Numbered from the stretch's first letter, positions 35,478 to 44,884 are shown. The stretch is 64,000 bases of DNA from JBBDMU01 sp040905685 (GCA_040905685.1 JBBDRB010000110.1:1-64000), one strand, 5' to 3'. Notes: generated by a model not told the origin, from the sequence alone. Made by a program: numbers and translations.

Positions 35478-36125
35478 ATGAATTATCCGATTTTCAACTC
35501 AATTGTCAAGCAAATTGAAGCTGAACTGGTAAAACGAGCAACTAAGATCAACAATTTCAGAGTCTGGGAAGAAGAGGCCATCAATGCGGCCGGATTGGAA
35601 TTCTCCATCGATCTGTCCGGGGATACCAACCAGATTAAGTCTTTCTCCATTAATCTGGATTGGGATAAATTCAGGGAAGCCAGACTGGCACAGCAACTTA
35701 AAGGAATGGATAAGCATCCGTTGATCCATCAGCCCAATATCAGCGGCAGAAACATCGTTCCGTCTATTGACGTAGAAGTAATCTGGCATTTCAACGAGAA
35801 GGCCGTACTCGAGACGGCCAGCTCCATGACGGGCAACCATAGAATTGATACGGCCAGCCAATGGATGGACAACATTAATAAGGAAATAAGTGAAACTCTT
35901 CCTTCCGACAATCTGATTACACGGTGGCATGTTGAGATTGAAGGCGATCTGAACGGAAAATACCTTTCCGATATGAGCCTGATTTCCTACCTGCAATATC
36001 CGCTCGATGAGACCAGTTCCCTGAATAATATCCACAAGCTGGTTGGCAAAAATATTCAGCAATTACTGGTGAGAACCAATAAAATCGTGCAGATTGCAGA
36101 GACGACGCTAAAAAAAGTAGCCTGA
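35478..36125 (+). CDS. Conserved-looking protein of unknown function
   Basis: A 215-residue soluble protein with no signal peptide or transmembrane segment. I do not recognise the family. It looks mixed alpha/beta with long strands (LEFSIDLSGDTNQIKSFSIN and VPSIDVEVIWHFNEKA) and a helical C-terminus. The coding character is good: even spacing of charged residues and no stretches of low complexity. It stands alone between the divergent NFACT gene and the tiny basic gene at 36127, its stop lying one base before that gene's stop on the other strand. It could be specific to this lineage. Confidence 0.65.
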   Translation: MNYPIFNSIVKQIEAELVKRATKINNFRVWEEEAINAAGLEFSIDLSGDTNQIKSFSINLDWDKFREARLAQQLKGMDKHPLIHQPNISGRNIVPSIDVEVIWHFNEKAVLETASSMTGNHRIDTASQWMDNINKEISETLPSDNLITRWHVEIEGDLNGKYLSDMSLISYLQYPLDETSSLNNIHKLVGKNIQQLLVRTNKIVQIAETTLKKVA

Positions 36126-36126
36126 A

Positions 36127-36216
36127 CTACTTCTTCTTATGCCGGTTTTTTCTCAGGCGTTTTTTTCTCTTGTGCTTGGCAATTTTCGCGCGTTTACGCT
36201 TTTTTCCACTTGGCAT
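36127..36216 (-). CDS. 29-residue AURKAIP1/COX24-domain basic protein, likely ribosomal (mS38/bS22-like)
   Basis: Too short for usual gene calling. The minus strand from ATG at 36216 to TAG at 36127 encodes 29 residues, of which about 19 are Lys, Arg or His (it starts MPSGKKRKRAKIAKHKRKKR and ends RKNRHKKK). This is the AURKAIP1/COX24-type motif known from mitochondrial mS38 and from small bacterial ribosomal proteins of this size, such as mycobacterial bS22. It probably binds 16S rRNA in the small subunit. It lies 23 bp downstream of a TPR gene and HU on the same strand, and its stop almost abuts the stop of the orphan gene. Ribosome role is inferred from similarity. Confidence 0.8.
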   Translation of the reverse strand: MPSGKKRKRAKIAKHKRKKRLRKNRHKKK

Positions 36217-36239
36217 TTATAAACCTTTTTTTATTAATA

Positions 36240-36947
36240 TTACATATTTTGCATTTCGTTTGACTGAAGAAAATCCCTCACCGTATGTTCGTGTTCGGTG
36301 CCTTCAGCCAAATCCAAAGAGCGTTTAAGATAAGAAATACTTTGATCTTTATTACCCATCTGATGTAAAATAACCCCTAAATTAAAATTCGCGCTTAAAT
36401 AGTCCGGATCCAGGGCCAAAACCTCTTCCAGATGCCGGACGGCCTGGTCTGCCCGCCCCAGTCTCATTAGCTCAATGGCCAGATCGGTCTTCACATCCAC
36501 CCGGGACGGATCGAGTTCCAGCGCATTTTTATACATGCCGGCCGCTTTCCCGGCAAAATACCCTATACTTTCCTCGTCCTCTGCCACCATCACCCACTCG
36601 TGATACAAGTCCCCGGCGTTTTTCCAGTCCCTGAACGCTCCGGTCAGCCCGGCCATGTGTTCGGTTGCCTCGCCGGCCTTATCGTAGCGCTCATAGGTCA
36701 GATAGATACCGGCAAGCTCACCATAATAGGCAATGGCCAGGCTTTCATTCCCAATTTCTTCCAGCTCCTGCTCGATGAAAAGTATCCTCTCCAGATCTTC
36801 CCGGCCGGGCTGCACGTTTGCCGCCGGCTCCGGCCCGGAACGGTCATCATCGGATGAGGATCTCTCAAGGGTATCCATGAGTATTACACCGGCCAATACC
36901 AGACAGACCATTGCCGGAATAACAAACAGGCTCTTTTTAGTTTTCAA
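36240..36947 (-). CDS. Membrane-anchored tetratricopeptide repeat protein
   Basis: A 235-residue protein with an N-terminal transmembrane anchor (about 7-25, FVIPAMVCLVLAGVILM) and then TPR-like helices, clearest at about 145-215 (AIELMRLGRADQAVRHLEEVLALDPDYLSANFNLGVILHQMGNKDQSISYLKRSLDLA). Such proteins scaffold protein complexes. It lies between HU and the 29-residue basic protein, all leftward and within 36 bp of each other, so the three may form one operon. Partner unknown. Confidence 0.8.
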   Translation of the reverse strand: MKTKKSLFVIPAMVCLVLAGVILMDTLERSSSDDDRSGPEPAANVQPGREDLERILFIEQELEEIGNESLAIAYYGELAGIYLTYERYDKAGEATEHMAGLTGAFRDWKNAGDLYHEWVMVAEDEESIGYFAGKAAGMYKNALELDPSRVDVKTDLAIELMRLGRADQAVRHLEEVLALDPDYLSANFNLGVILHQMGNKDQSISYLKRSLDLAEGTEHEHTVRDFLQSNEMQNM

Positions 36948-36983
36948 GGGTAATGTTAGGTATCAAAGGGTTATGGCCAGAAA

Positions 36984-37268
36984 TTATCCCATTTCCTGGT
37001 TTACGGAACGTTTGAACTCTTTCGATATCTTCAGCACCGGCACATACTGTTCGGGAACAATTACCTCTTCGTTGGTTTTTGGATTTCGGGCGACACGGCG
37101 GGCACGTTTTACTACTTTAAAGCTTCCAAAACCTCTCAATTCAATGGTTTCACCCTTTTTCATGCTATCAATTACAGTACTTAAAAAACCGTTGACAACA
37201 GCTTCTGTTTCCAGTTTTGTGATTCCTGTTGAGGACGATATTGAGTCTACTATGTCTGATTTAGTCAT
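36984..37268 (-). CDS. HU-family DNA-binding protein
   Basis: A 94-residue histone-like protein that bends DNA. Family blocks are present: MTKSDIVDSISSSTG at the N-terminus, GETIELRGFGSFKV and RRVARNPKTNEEVIVPEQYVPVLKISKEFK near the C-terminus, the last carrying the Pro that intercalates into DNA. It could be HU or IHF subunit; HU is the safer call. A likely Bacteroidota-type promoter lies just upstream. It is the first gene of a possible HU-TPR-ribosomal-protein operon. Confidence 0.95.
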   Translation of the reverse strand: MTKSDIVDSISSSTGITKLETEAVVNGFLSTVIDSMKKGETIELRGFGSFKVVKRARRVARNPKTNEEVIVPEQYVPVLKISKEFKRSVNQEMG

Positions 37269-37294
37269 AATATATATGCTCCGAATTTGGCGTT

Positions 37295-37323
37295 TAAAGG
37301 TAATTTAGGAATTATTCTACAAG
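37295..37323 (-). promoter_or_regulatory. Candidate Bacteroidota-type promoter for HU
   Basis: On the minus strand a TTG (plus 37320-37322 complement, -33-like) is followed 17 bases later by TACCTTTA, close to the TAnnTTTG -7 consensus of this phylum. It lies about 27 bp before the HU start codon. Only the pattern supports it. Confidence 0.35.
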
Positions 37324-37460
37324 TCATTCATAGCTATTACGTTAGCCACGGGAAGAATATTTTAAATTACGACCGGAATCCGTATTTATTCTACTTTATT
37401 TTATATTTCTATTGATTTAGCCCTATTTGACTGTATTTCTTCGATGTATTCCACGCTTTA

Positions 37461-39002
37461 TCAGAAACGAAGCATCAGTCCGCTCCAGGCTGCGCCACCA
37501 TGAATTGAACCGTTGACCAGGTCGGGAACAGCCATCACACCCACTGTAAATTTGAAGGGCTTCAGATTGATGCCGGTGCCCAGAGAATAGGATGTTTCCA
37601 ATTCCCCGCCCGTCCTGATCCCGGCACGAAGCGGTATAAAGCGAAAGGCGTTGTATTCGATACCCAGAGCCGTGGACACGTGGCGGCTGTTGGTAGCACG
37701 GGTATTGAGCCCTTTGCCAAGATCGACCATTATATTCCATTTTCCGGCTGAGTAGACCGCCCCCAGGTTGACCATAGGCATCATATCAACCCTGATGCCT
37801 GAAAGGTCATCCGGAGAAAAATCACCATAGATGTTACTGATGATGCTATCCTGAAGGATATGGCTGGAATACTCTCCGAGGCTGGAATCATGATGGGAAT
37901 TGATCTCGTCGAAATCAACGTCAAAGCCATTCCATTCAAAATGATCACTGGCGGAGAATCTTCCCGGATTGCTGTTAAAATTCACGGAACCCAAATCTGT
38001 GGCCGACACGGCGATTCGCAGGATCCGGGGTTCCCGGCTGAGCACCGCCAGGCCGGGGATCACGACCTCATAGGTGATCCCTATATCCATTCCCATGCCG
38101 TATCCCTTTGGGGAGATTGCATAGGGAAGGGTTTCGTCAAAATTCATATAATCGCCGATAACAGGGTCACCATCCTCATTTTGGCGGGCGGAATGGTATT
38201 CCTTGATCTGGTTGGTAACCAGACCGGCTGATTCGAACTCATAATCAAATATATGGTCCATGGCCCGGTTCTCTTCGGAAACCCTGAGCCTGGAATTAAA
38301 GTTCAGCCGATAATAATCGAAACCTGCCATGAACTTCGGAGCGAAGCCGGCAGACAGGCGCATGCTTCCGGGTTCACCGAATTGGCCGGACGACCAGACC
38401 TCCCGGGCATATCCCAGCGATACTTCACCCACCGTAAGTACATCACCTCCAATGTCCACAGCTTTGTAATCGGAGAACAGCTGCCCGTTCAACCCTCCCA
38501 GACCCAGTTCAAAGAAGCCTTTGCTCATGCTAAACGAAGCCAGAGCCCTGGCACGGAAGGCCAGGCTAAATGCCTGTTTCGAAGTCTTTATACTGAACCC
38601 CATTAAAACGGCATCGAGGGCGTTAAGGCCTACTTTCCGCGAAGCCCCGGCTCCCGTCCCGAACAACTGGTCGGAGATCTCAAGGGTCAGGGTATTGTCT
38701 ATGGTCATGCCCGAGGTGAAATACTGCTGATAGACTGACATATCAACAAGTTCGCCCCCGCCGTTTGCCCCCATGCCATTGAGCAGCCCGAAGGCAAAAC
38801 CCGAGCTTTCCTTCAGCATCAGATTGGCCGGATTGATAAAGTTTGCATGAAAATCGGTCATATAGGCCGTACCGCCACCACCCAGTCCCAGATTCCTTGC
38901 CGTTGTATGCCGTTGGGCGTGTAACAGGGAAGTGAATAACAGGAAAGTCAAACACAAGCCGGACACACGGAACCAGAAAACAATACCGTATTTTTTTTTC
39001 AT
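37461..39002 (-). CDS. DUF5723-like outer-membrane barrel protein
   Basis: A 513-residue protein with signal peptide (about 1-29, ending LLHAQ) and the DUF5723-type opening ARNLGLGGGGTAYMTDFHANFINPAN. The rest alternates short strands and turns throughout, as in PorV/FadL-like barrels, and ends in an aromatic-rich last strand (WSGLMLRF). So it is probably an outer-membrane barrel with a single C-terminal strand seal. The start codon overlaps the upstream lipoprotein's stop by 4 bp, so the two are translationally coupled and probably interact. Function unknown; PorV-like barrels act as shuttles or receptors. Confidence 0.7.
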   Translation of the reverse strand: MKKKYGIVFWFRVSGLCLTFLLFTSLLHAQRHTTARNLGLGGGGTAYMTDFHANFINPANLMLKESSGFAFGLLNGMGANGGGELVDMSVYQQYFTSGMTIDNTLTLEISDQLFGTGAGASRKVGLNALDAVLMGFSIKTSKQAFSLAFRARALASFSMSKGFFELGLGGLNGQLFSDYKAVDIGGDVLTVGEVSLGYAREVWSSGQFGEPGSMRLSAGFAPKFMAGFDYYRLNFNSRLRVSEENRAMDHIFDYEFESAGLVTNQIKEYHSARQNEDGDPVIGDYMNFDETLPYAISPKGYGMGMDIGITYEVVIPGLAVLSREPRILRIAVSATDLGSVNFNSNPGRFSASDHFEWNGFDVDFDEINSHHDSSLGEYSSHILQDSIISNIYGDFSPDDLSGIRVDMMPMVNLGAVYSAGKWNIMVDLGKGLNTRATNSRHVSTALGIEYNAFRFIPLRAGIRTGGELETSYSLGTGINLKPFKFTVGVMAVPDLVNGSIHGGAAWSGLMLRF

Positions 39003-41251
39003 TCTGATGATACTTTCGTTTTAGTTTTGAACTTACCGAAGATGCTTAAGTTGATATAATCATCGGCACGCAGCTTTACTTCTGATGTTAAGGAGGTTTC
39101 AAAATTTATGGTAAGATCCAGTTTCCGGGTTTTGCTGATATGTTCAAGCTCGCTTTCCGGCAGGGTAATCTCCATCTCACCGGAGTTTACCCCGTTGACA
39201 AATCGCGTTGAGGGATCAACGGGGGCGCTTTCAATTTTAGCAGGCTGGCCTTCTGATCCTCCGGTAACCGGAAAACCGGCTATGACCACATCATTTTCAT
39301 CCAGGAAAGCCACCTGCACCTCCACCCCGAAAGGCAGGCTATTTTCATAGTGAACCGTCAGATCGGCCTCCGATACATAAACATCATCGTTCCTTCCCGG
39401 CAACTCCGACAGGTCAAGCTCCAGCACGTCGGTATACCTGGCCGGGGTATCGGTGGAAATATTCATGGGAATATCTACCCCGATGACGGCGTCAAAGATA
39501 ACGGGCGTTTGGATAAACCCTTCGCTGTGATCCGGGTTGGCCAGCATATTGCCGATAAAGCGGATCTCCGAAGGCATATTGCTGATAAAATCCTCGATAT
39601 TGGAATTGGTGCTGTTGAATTCAATGACTCCGGTGTGAAGCGGGGATCCGGGGCCGGCCAGGGCGCCGGTATCAAACCGGATGAGGTCAGAACTGATAAT
39701 ATCCTGATCATTTGCCAACAGCCCACCCGTGTCCTGGCTGGAAGCGACCTCATAATCGGATCCCGGTTTGCCGGTCAGATACACCTCCCCATTATCGCCT
39801 ATCCCCAGTATAGCTGCATAAACGGTGGTGCCCACGCCCAGGTTGGTGGTGTAGATCAGGTTCAGGCTTGTGCCGAAGATCCTCAGATCCTGAATGTGTT
39901 TTGAAAAAAAATCCAGGTCGCTCAGGCTGGTGGTCTCTGCCTGACTGTCGTTGAACAAATCCAGGGAGGTTCCCCCCGGGCCGCTTCCGTTGGCATTCAG
40001 GTTAATCATCCTCGGGCGAACAATGCCCGAGGCTTCTTTGATCACGATTTCATCCATATCAATATCGGCCTGTATATAATCGCTGGATTTAAGGGTCCGG
40101 AAAGGGTCGGCGCTTAATCCGCTGTCTTCGGTCAGGCCGGCAATGCGGTATTCAAGTTCATTGCCTTCTGCAAATATGCGGTGATCATCCAGCACGACGA
40201 TCATATCGCCAATGGATTGTCCGCTGCCGGACCGGTGGATTTTGGAGCTACCGGAAAATTCAATGAACAGGGCGCTGCCGTCGGGCTTAAGGATACCCGG
40301 AAAGGTAATCTCCAGCTGATCCAGGTCCAGATCAATGGTATTGACCAGATTGGAGACCCGGATGCTCCCCGATTCAATCTGTACATAATGGCCGTTCCCA
40401 AAAATAAAATCACGGTCATCGATTTGGAGGAGTCCGTTGGAGGAAAAATCCTGACCCGGGAGTATTGCTGTTATTTCACTGGCCAACAGGCTATCATCAC
40501 GGATATCGATGATAAGTTCGCTAGCCGAATCCACCACCAGATCGTGCTGCTCTCCCCATTCAAGATTTACCCGTATCTGCAGATCGCCGGGCTCTTCTGC
40601 CGTGAGGGTTCTTTTAACCACCTCGTCGAAATCGAAATGGATCAGCCCTTCATCGGTTTGGGTATGTGCAATGTTTGTCAGCAATAAGGTGCTTCCCGCT
40701 TCAGCACCATCCGATATGATCACAGCCTCTGCTGAAACAATCTCAAACCCCAGGTTATTGGTAAATTCCACAAGGATTCCTCCTTCTTCGATGATGCCCT
40801 TTTGGAAATCATCGATATCCAGTTCAATAAAAATATCTCCCGACTGGCCGGCCGGAACAGTTGGAATGGTCCCTCCGGGCAAGCCGGTGATTTCCGTAAA
40901 CGACGCCTTCCCCTGACCCTGAAAGGAGGCTTCAAGCAAACCGACGCCGGAACTAAAGGATAGGGGATCTACCGAAATGACCGGCAATACGCTACCGAAA
41001 TCACCCACGTTGAAACCGGTTTCGAACACCATGCTGGCCAGCCCTTCCTCATCAATATTGAATAACGAATCAAAATTCGATGAGGTCGTATCCAGCAAAG
41101 CATTGGCTCCGCCGATAAATTCAACCTTTTTGTTGTTTAGCAAGGGGAACTGGAAGGAATGCTCCAGCTCAAAACTGGGGCTGGATGGACCGTCACAGCC
41201 AAATGCCAGTACGCCCGGAAGCACGGCAAGGAAAAATTTGTGTATTTGCAT
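38999..41251 (-). CDS. Large lipoprotein, coupled to the DUF5723-like barrel
   Basis: A 750-residue lipoprotein (lipobox LAFGC, Cys about residue 19). It is almost wholly beta-strand and turn: repeated units of about 90-100 residues rich in Asp, Gly, Ser and aromatic residues, with closing strands such as DLTINFETSLTSEVKLRADDY near the end. It carries no recognisable enzyme motif. The sequence suggests stacked Ig-like or sandwich domains exposed at the outer surface or in the periplasm. Translational coupling to the barrel gene argues that the barrel exports, anchors or docks it. An AT-rich palindrome lies 58 bp upstream of its start. Confidence 0.7.
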   Translation of the reverse strand: MQIHKFFLAVLPGVLAFGCDGPSSPSFELEHSFQFPLLNNKKVEFIGGANALLDTTSSNFDSLFNIDEEGLASMVFETGFNVGDFGSVLPVISVDPLSFSSGVGLLEASFQGQGKASFTEITGLPGGTIPTVPAGQSGDIFIELDIDDFQKGIIEEGGILVEFTNNLGFEIVSAEAVIISDGAEAGSTLLLTNIAHTQTDEGLIHFDFDEVVKRTLTAEEPGDLQIRVNLEWGEQHDLVVDSASELIIDIRDDSLLASEITAILPGQDFSSNGLLQIDDRDFIFGNGHYVQIESGSIRVSNLVNTIDLDLDQLEITFPGILKPDGSALFIEFSGSSKIHRSGSGQSIGDMIVVLDDHRIFAEGNELEYRIAGLTEDSGLSADPFRTLKSSDYIQADIDMDEIVIKEASGIVRPRMINLNANGSGPGGTSLDLFNDSQAETTSLSDLDFFSKHIQDLRIFGTSLNLIYTTNLGVGTTVYAAILGIGDNGEVYLTGKPGSDYEVASSQDTGGLLANDQDIISSDLIRFDTGALAGPGSPLHTGVIEFNSTNSNIEDFISNMPSEIRFIGNMLANPDHSEGFIQTPVIFDAVIGVDIPMNISTDTPARYTDVLELDLSELPGRNDDVYVSEADLTVHYENSLPFGVEVQVAFLDENDVVIAGFPVTGGSEGQPAKIESAPVDPSTRFVNGVNSGEMEITLPESELEHISKTRKLDLTINFETSLTSEVKLRADDYINLSIFGKFKTKTKVSSE

Positions 41252-41308
41252 GTAGTTACTTCAAGAAGGATGTGGAGTTACAGAGGCTGCAATATATTAA
41301 AAACTTTT

Positions 41309-41330
41309 AATATTAAAAATTTTTAATATT
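41309..41330. repeat. 22-bp perfect AT palindrome between icmF and the large lipoprotein gene
   Basis: AATATTAAAAATTTTTAATATT equals its own reverse complement, and a similar imperfect unit lies beside it (41291-41310). It could be a weak terminator for icmF or an operator/UP element for the downstream lipoprotein gene. AT-only palindromes are common by chance. Confidence 0.4.
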
Positions 41331-41338
41331 GTTTCACT

Positions 41339-44300
41339 TCACATATTACGGCGGTATTGTCCGCCCACTTCATAAAGAGCCCTGGATATCTGGCCCAGGG
41401 AACAGGTTTTGACCGTTTCCATCAGCTGTTCAAACACATTGCCGTTTTCCCGGGCCACGGTTTGAAGCTTTTGCAAGGCGTCGCCCCGGAGCGGTTCATT
41501 GATAAGGCAAAATTCTTTCAGGTTGGCAATCTGCTGTTTTTTTTCCGCATCCGTAGACCGGATCAATTCAACCGGTTTTTGATCCTGGGCACTCTTCTCT
41601 TCGGGAATAAAGGTATTGACCCCGATGATGGGCAACTCGCCATTGTGTTTCTTTGTCTCGTAATACAGGCTCTCTTCCTGGATTTTGCCCCGCTGATACA
41701 TCGTTTCCATTGCCCCCAATACCCCGCCCCGCTCGGTGATTCGGTCAAACTCGGTCAGGATTGCTTTTTCAACCAGATCGGTTAATTCGGTTATGATAAA
41801 CGAACCCTGAAGCGGATTTTCATTTTTAGCCATGCCCATCTCTTTGCTGATGATGAGCTGAATGGCTACGGCCCGGCGTACCGACTCTTCTGTCGGAGTC
41901 GTGATCGCTTCATCATAGGCATTGGTATGCAAAGAATTGCAATTATCATACACCGCGAGCAGGGCCTGCAGGGTAGTGCGGATATCATTGAACTGGACCT
42001 CCTGGGCGTGCAGTGACCGTCCGCTGGTCTGTATATGGTATTTGAGCTTCTGGGAACGCTCGTTGGAACGGTACATATTTTTCAGGGCTATAGCCCAGAT
42101 CCGCCGGGCCACCCTGCCGATGACCGCATATTCCGGGTCGAGTCCGTTGCTGAAGAAAAAAGATAAGTTATGGGCGAAGTCATCGATTTCAAGGCCGCGT
42201 GAGAGATAATACTCCACGTAGGTGAAACCGTTGGCCAGGGTAAAAGCGGCCTGGGAGATGGGATTGGCACCCGCCTCGGCAATGTGATACCCGGATATGG
42301 AAACCGAATAGTAATTTCGCACTTTATTCCGGGTAAAATAGGCCTGGACATCACCCATCATGCGCAGGGCAAATTCGGTGGAGAAGATACAGGTGTTTTG
42401 AGCCTGGTCTTCCTTCAGTATGTCGGCCTGCACCGTACCGCGCACCACGCTCAGCACTTGCTTTTTAATGCGGCCATAGGTCTCGGCATTCACCAGCTTG
42501 TCGCCGGAAATGCCGAGCGTACCCAATCCAAATCCGTCGTTAATGGGGGGTACGGTGCCGGAATATACAGGCTGGACGCTGTTGCGGTCTTTGAAGTAGC
42601 CGGCAATCTGCCGTTTGGCCTCTTCCCATGTGCCCTCTTCCTTCAGATGCCTTTCCACCTCCTGGTCAATGGCCGTATTCATGTACATGGCCAGAATCAT
42701 GGGCGCCGGCCCGTTAATGGTCATGGAAACGGACGTGGACGGCCGGCTGAGCTCAAATCCCGAGTACAGCTTCTTCATATCGTCCAGCGTGCAGATGCTG
42801 ACCCCGGAGTTGCCTATTTTTCCATATATATCCGGTCGCAGATCGGTATCTTCGCCGTACAGGGTAACATAATCGAAGGCTGTCGAAAATCGGGCTGCCG
42901 GCAGCCCTTCGCTGAGGTAATGAAATCGTTTATTGGTCCGTTCCGGGGTTCCTTCGCCGGCAAACATCCGGGTAGGGTCCTCTCCTTCCCGCTTAAAAGC
43001 AAAGACGCCCCCGGTATAGGGGAAATACCCGGGCAGGTTTTCTTTCAGAGCAAAACGCAGCCGCTCCCCTTTGTCCCTGAAATCAGGCAGGGCTACGCGG
43101 GGGATTTTCAGCCCGCTTAATGAAGTGCGGTACAGCTCATTTTTGATGACTTTGTCCCTGACCCGGATTTCAAAGTGCCCGGCCCTGTACTGTTCGGCCA
43201 GGGCGTCCCAGTTGTCCAGGATGGCCAGGCAGTGACGGTCAAGTTTCGAGCGCCAATGGGCGCGCATCTCCTCCAGGCGGCTTTGGATAGTCTCTTTATC
43301 TTCCGGATCCCACTTGTCGATCTGTTCCAGGGTCCCTTCCACCTGCTGCAGTTTGGCGGCAAAGGAAGACTGCTCCTCAGCCCATTTATGATACTCGCTC
43401 ACCGATTCGCTAATCTCGCTCAGATAGCGCATGCGCCTCGGCGGGATGATGGCCTGAGCCTGAATTTCCTCAGCCGGTAGCGGGTTGGTATGGATCCTGG
43501 TTTCCCAATTCAGGGAATAGTGACCGTTGATCTTGTCAATAAGGGCTTTAAAAAGCCGGTTTACCCCTTCATCGTTAAACTGGGCGGCAATCGTAGGATA
43601 AACAGGCAATTTTTGGTCATTGGCATCCCAAAGTCCGCGGTTCCTCTTGAACTGCTTACGCACATCGCGCAGGGCATCCAGGGAGCCCTTTTTTTCAAAT
43701 TTATTGAGCACGATCAGATCAGCCAGATCCAGCATATTAATCTTCTCAAGCTGGGTGGCGGCCCCGTACTCGCTGGTCATTACATACAGGGTAACCTCGG
43801 TGAGGTCTATGATCTCCGTATCACTTTGGCCTATACCGCTGGTTTCCACAATGATAAGGTCATATCCGGCCGCTTTGCAAACCTGAATGGCCCCGCGCAC
43901 GGCATCGCTGACTACCCGGTTCGATGCTCTGGTGGCCAGGCTGCGCATGTAAACCCGATCATTGTCCACACTGTTCATGCGAATGCGATCCCCCAGCAGC
44001 GCGCCCCCGGTACGGAACTTAGAGGGATCTACGGAGATAATCGCTACATGGCGGTCTGCATATTCGGTGAGATAGCGCCGTATCAGTTCATCGGTCAGTG
44101 AACTTTTTCCCGCACCTCCGGTTCCGGTTATGCCGATTACAGGAATCGTCTTGCCATTTTGCGCATTCAGCAGAGAATGTCCGGCTGCATCAACCAGGAC
44201 ACCGTTTTCCAACTTTACTGCGTCTGTCTTCTTATTTTCCAGGGCGGTAATGCACCGGGCTATGGTTTTCTTGTTCTTGCTTTTAATTTTTGACGGATCA

Positions 44301-44809
44301 AAAGGCCCGGCTGCGGCCGGGTCAAAATCACAGTGGTACAGCATGAAATTGATCATTCCCTGAAGCCCCATTTCCCGTCCGTCTCCCACGGAAAAGATAC
44401 GGGTGACCCCATGGTCATGAAGCTGCTGAAGTTCCTCATTCACGATGACCCCGCCGCCGCCGCCGAAAACGCGGATGTGGGAGGCTTCCTTCTCTGCCAG
44501 AAGGTCGACCATATAGCGGAAATACTCAAGATGGCCCCCCTGATAGGAACTAATGGCAATACCCTGCACATCTTCCTGAATAGCGCAGTCCACGATCTCA
44601 TGAACCGAACGGTTATGGCCCAGGTGAATGACTTCGGCGCCGCTGCTTTGCAGGATCCGGCGCATGATGTTGATGCTGGCATCGTGCCCGTCAAACAGGC
44701 TGGCGGCCGTTACGACCCGAATCTTGTTTTCAGGAACATAAATCCCATGATGAACCTTATGTTCATCCATTTTGCCTGTTTTCTTCTTTTCAACCGGATC
44801 AGCCATCAC
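41339..44809 (-). CDS. icmF: Fused isobutyryl-CoA mutase (IcmF type)
   Basis: A 1156-residue adenosylcobalamin enzyme. Domains in order: B12-binding (about 30-165, with the cobalt ligand His42 in DGHDAS), MeaB-type G-protein chaperone (about 220-440, P-loop GTGGAGKSS with Lys235), a helical linker (about 480-570), and the mutase domain (about 590-1080). The mutase region reads RMFAGEGTPERTNKRFH in place of the methylmalonyl-CoA mutase RQYAGFSTAEESN block, which marks it as an isobutyryl/n-butyryl-CoA (or related) mutase. It should rearrange branched to straight C4 acyl-CoA. It lies alone, 75 bp after the Ig-like gene's start on the other side. Substrate range inferred. Confidence 0.9.
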   Translation of the reverse strand: MMADPVEKKKTGKMDEHKVHHGIYVPENKIRVVTAASLFDGHDASINIMRRILQSSGAEVIHLGHNRSVHEIVDCAIQEDVQGIAISSYQGGHLEYFRYMVDLLAEKEASHIRVFGGGGGVIVNEELQQLHDHGVTRIFSVGDGREMGLQGMINFMLYHCDFDPAAAGPFDPSKIKSKNKKTIARCITALENKKTDAVKLENGVLVDAAGHSLLNAQNGKTIPVIGITGTGGAGKSSLTDELIRRYLTEYADRHVAIISVDPSKFRTGGALLGDRIRMNSVDNDRVYMRSLATRASNRVVSDAVRGAIQVCKAAGYDLIIVETSGIGQSDTEIIDLTEVTLYVMTSEYGAATQLEKINMLDLADLIVLNKFEKKGSLDALRDVRKQFKRNRGLWDANDQKLPVYPTIAAQFNDEGVNRLFKALIDKINGHYSLNWETRIHTNPLPAEEIQAQAIIPPRRMRYLSEISESVSEYHKWAEEQSSFAAKLQQVEGTLEQIDKWDPEDKETIQSRLEEMRAHWRSKLDRHCLAILDNWDALAEQYRAGHFEIRVRDKVIKNELYRTSLSGLKIPRVALPDFRDKGERLRFALKENLPGYFPYTGGVFAFKREGEDPTRMFAGEGTPERTNKRFHYLSEGLPAARFSTAFDYVTLYGEDTDLRPDIYGKIGNSGVSICTLDDMKKLYSGFELSRPSTSVSMTINGPAPMILAMYMNTAIDQEVERHLKEEGTWEEAKRQIAGYFKDRNSVQPVYSGTVPPINDGFGLGTLGISGDKLVNAETYGRIKKQVLSVVRGTVQADILKEDQAQNTCIFSTEFALRMMGDVQAYFTRNKVRNYYSVSISGYHIAEAGANPISQAAFTLANGFTYVEYYLSRGLEIDDFAHNLSFFFSNGLDPEYAVIGRVARRIWAIALKNMYRSNERSQKLKYHIQTSGRSLHAQEVQFNDIRTTLQALLAVYDNCNSLHTNAYDEAITTPTEESVRRAVAIQLIISKEMGMAKNENPLQGSFIITELTDLVEKAILTEFDRITERGGVLGAMETMYQRGKIQEESLYYETKKHNGELPIIGVNTFIPEEKSAQDQKPVELIRSTDAEKKQQIANLKEFCLINEPLRGDALQKLQTVARENGNVFEQLMETVKTCSLGQISRALYEVGGQYRRNM

Positions 44810-44884
44810 ATACCAAATTCATTTATATTTTTAACAGCACGATATCACTTTTATTTCTTCAAGGTAGCTATAATTTTTCCGGAT

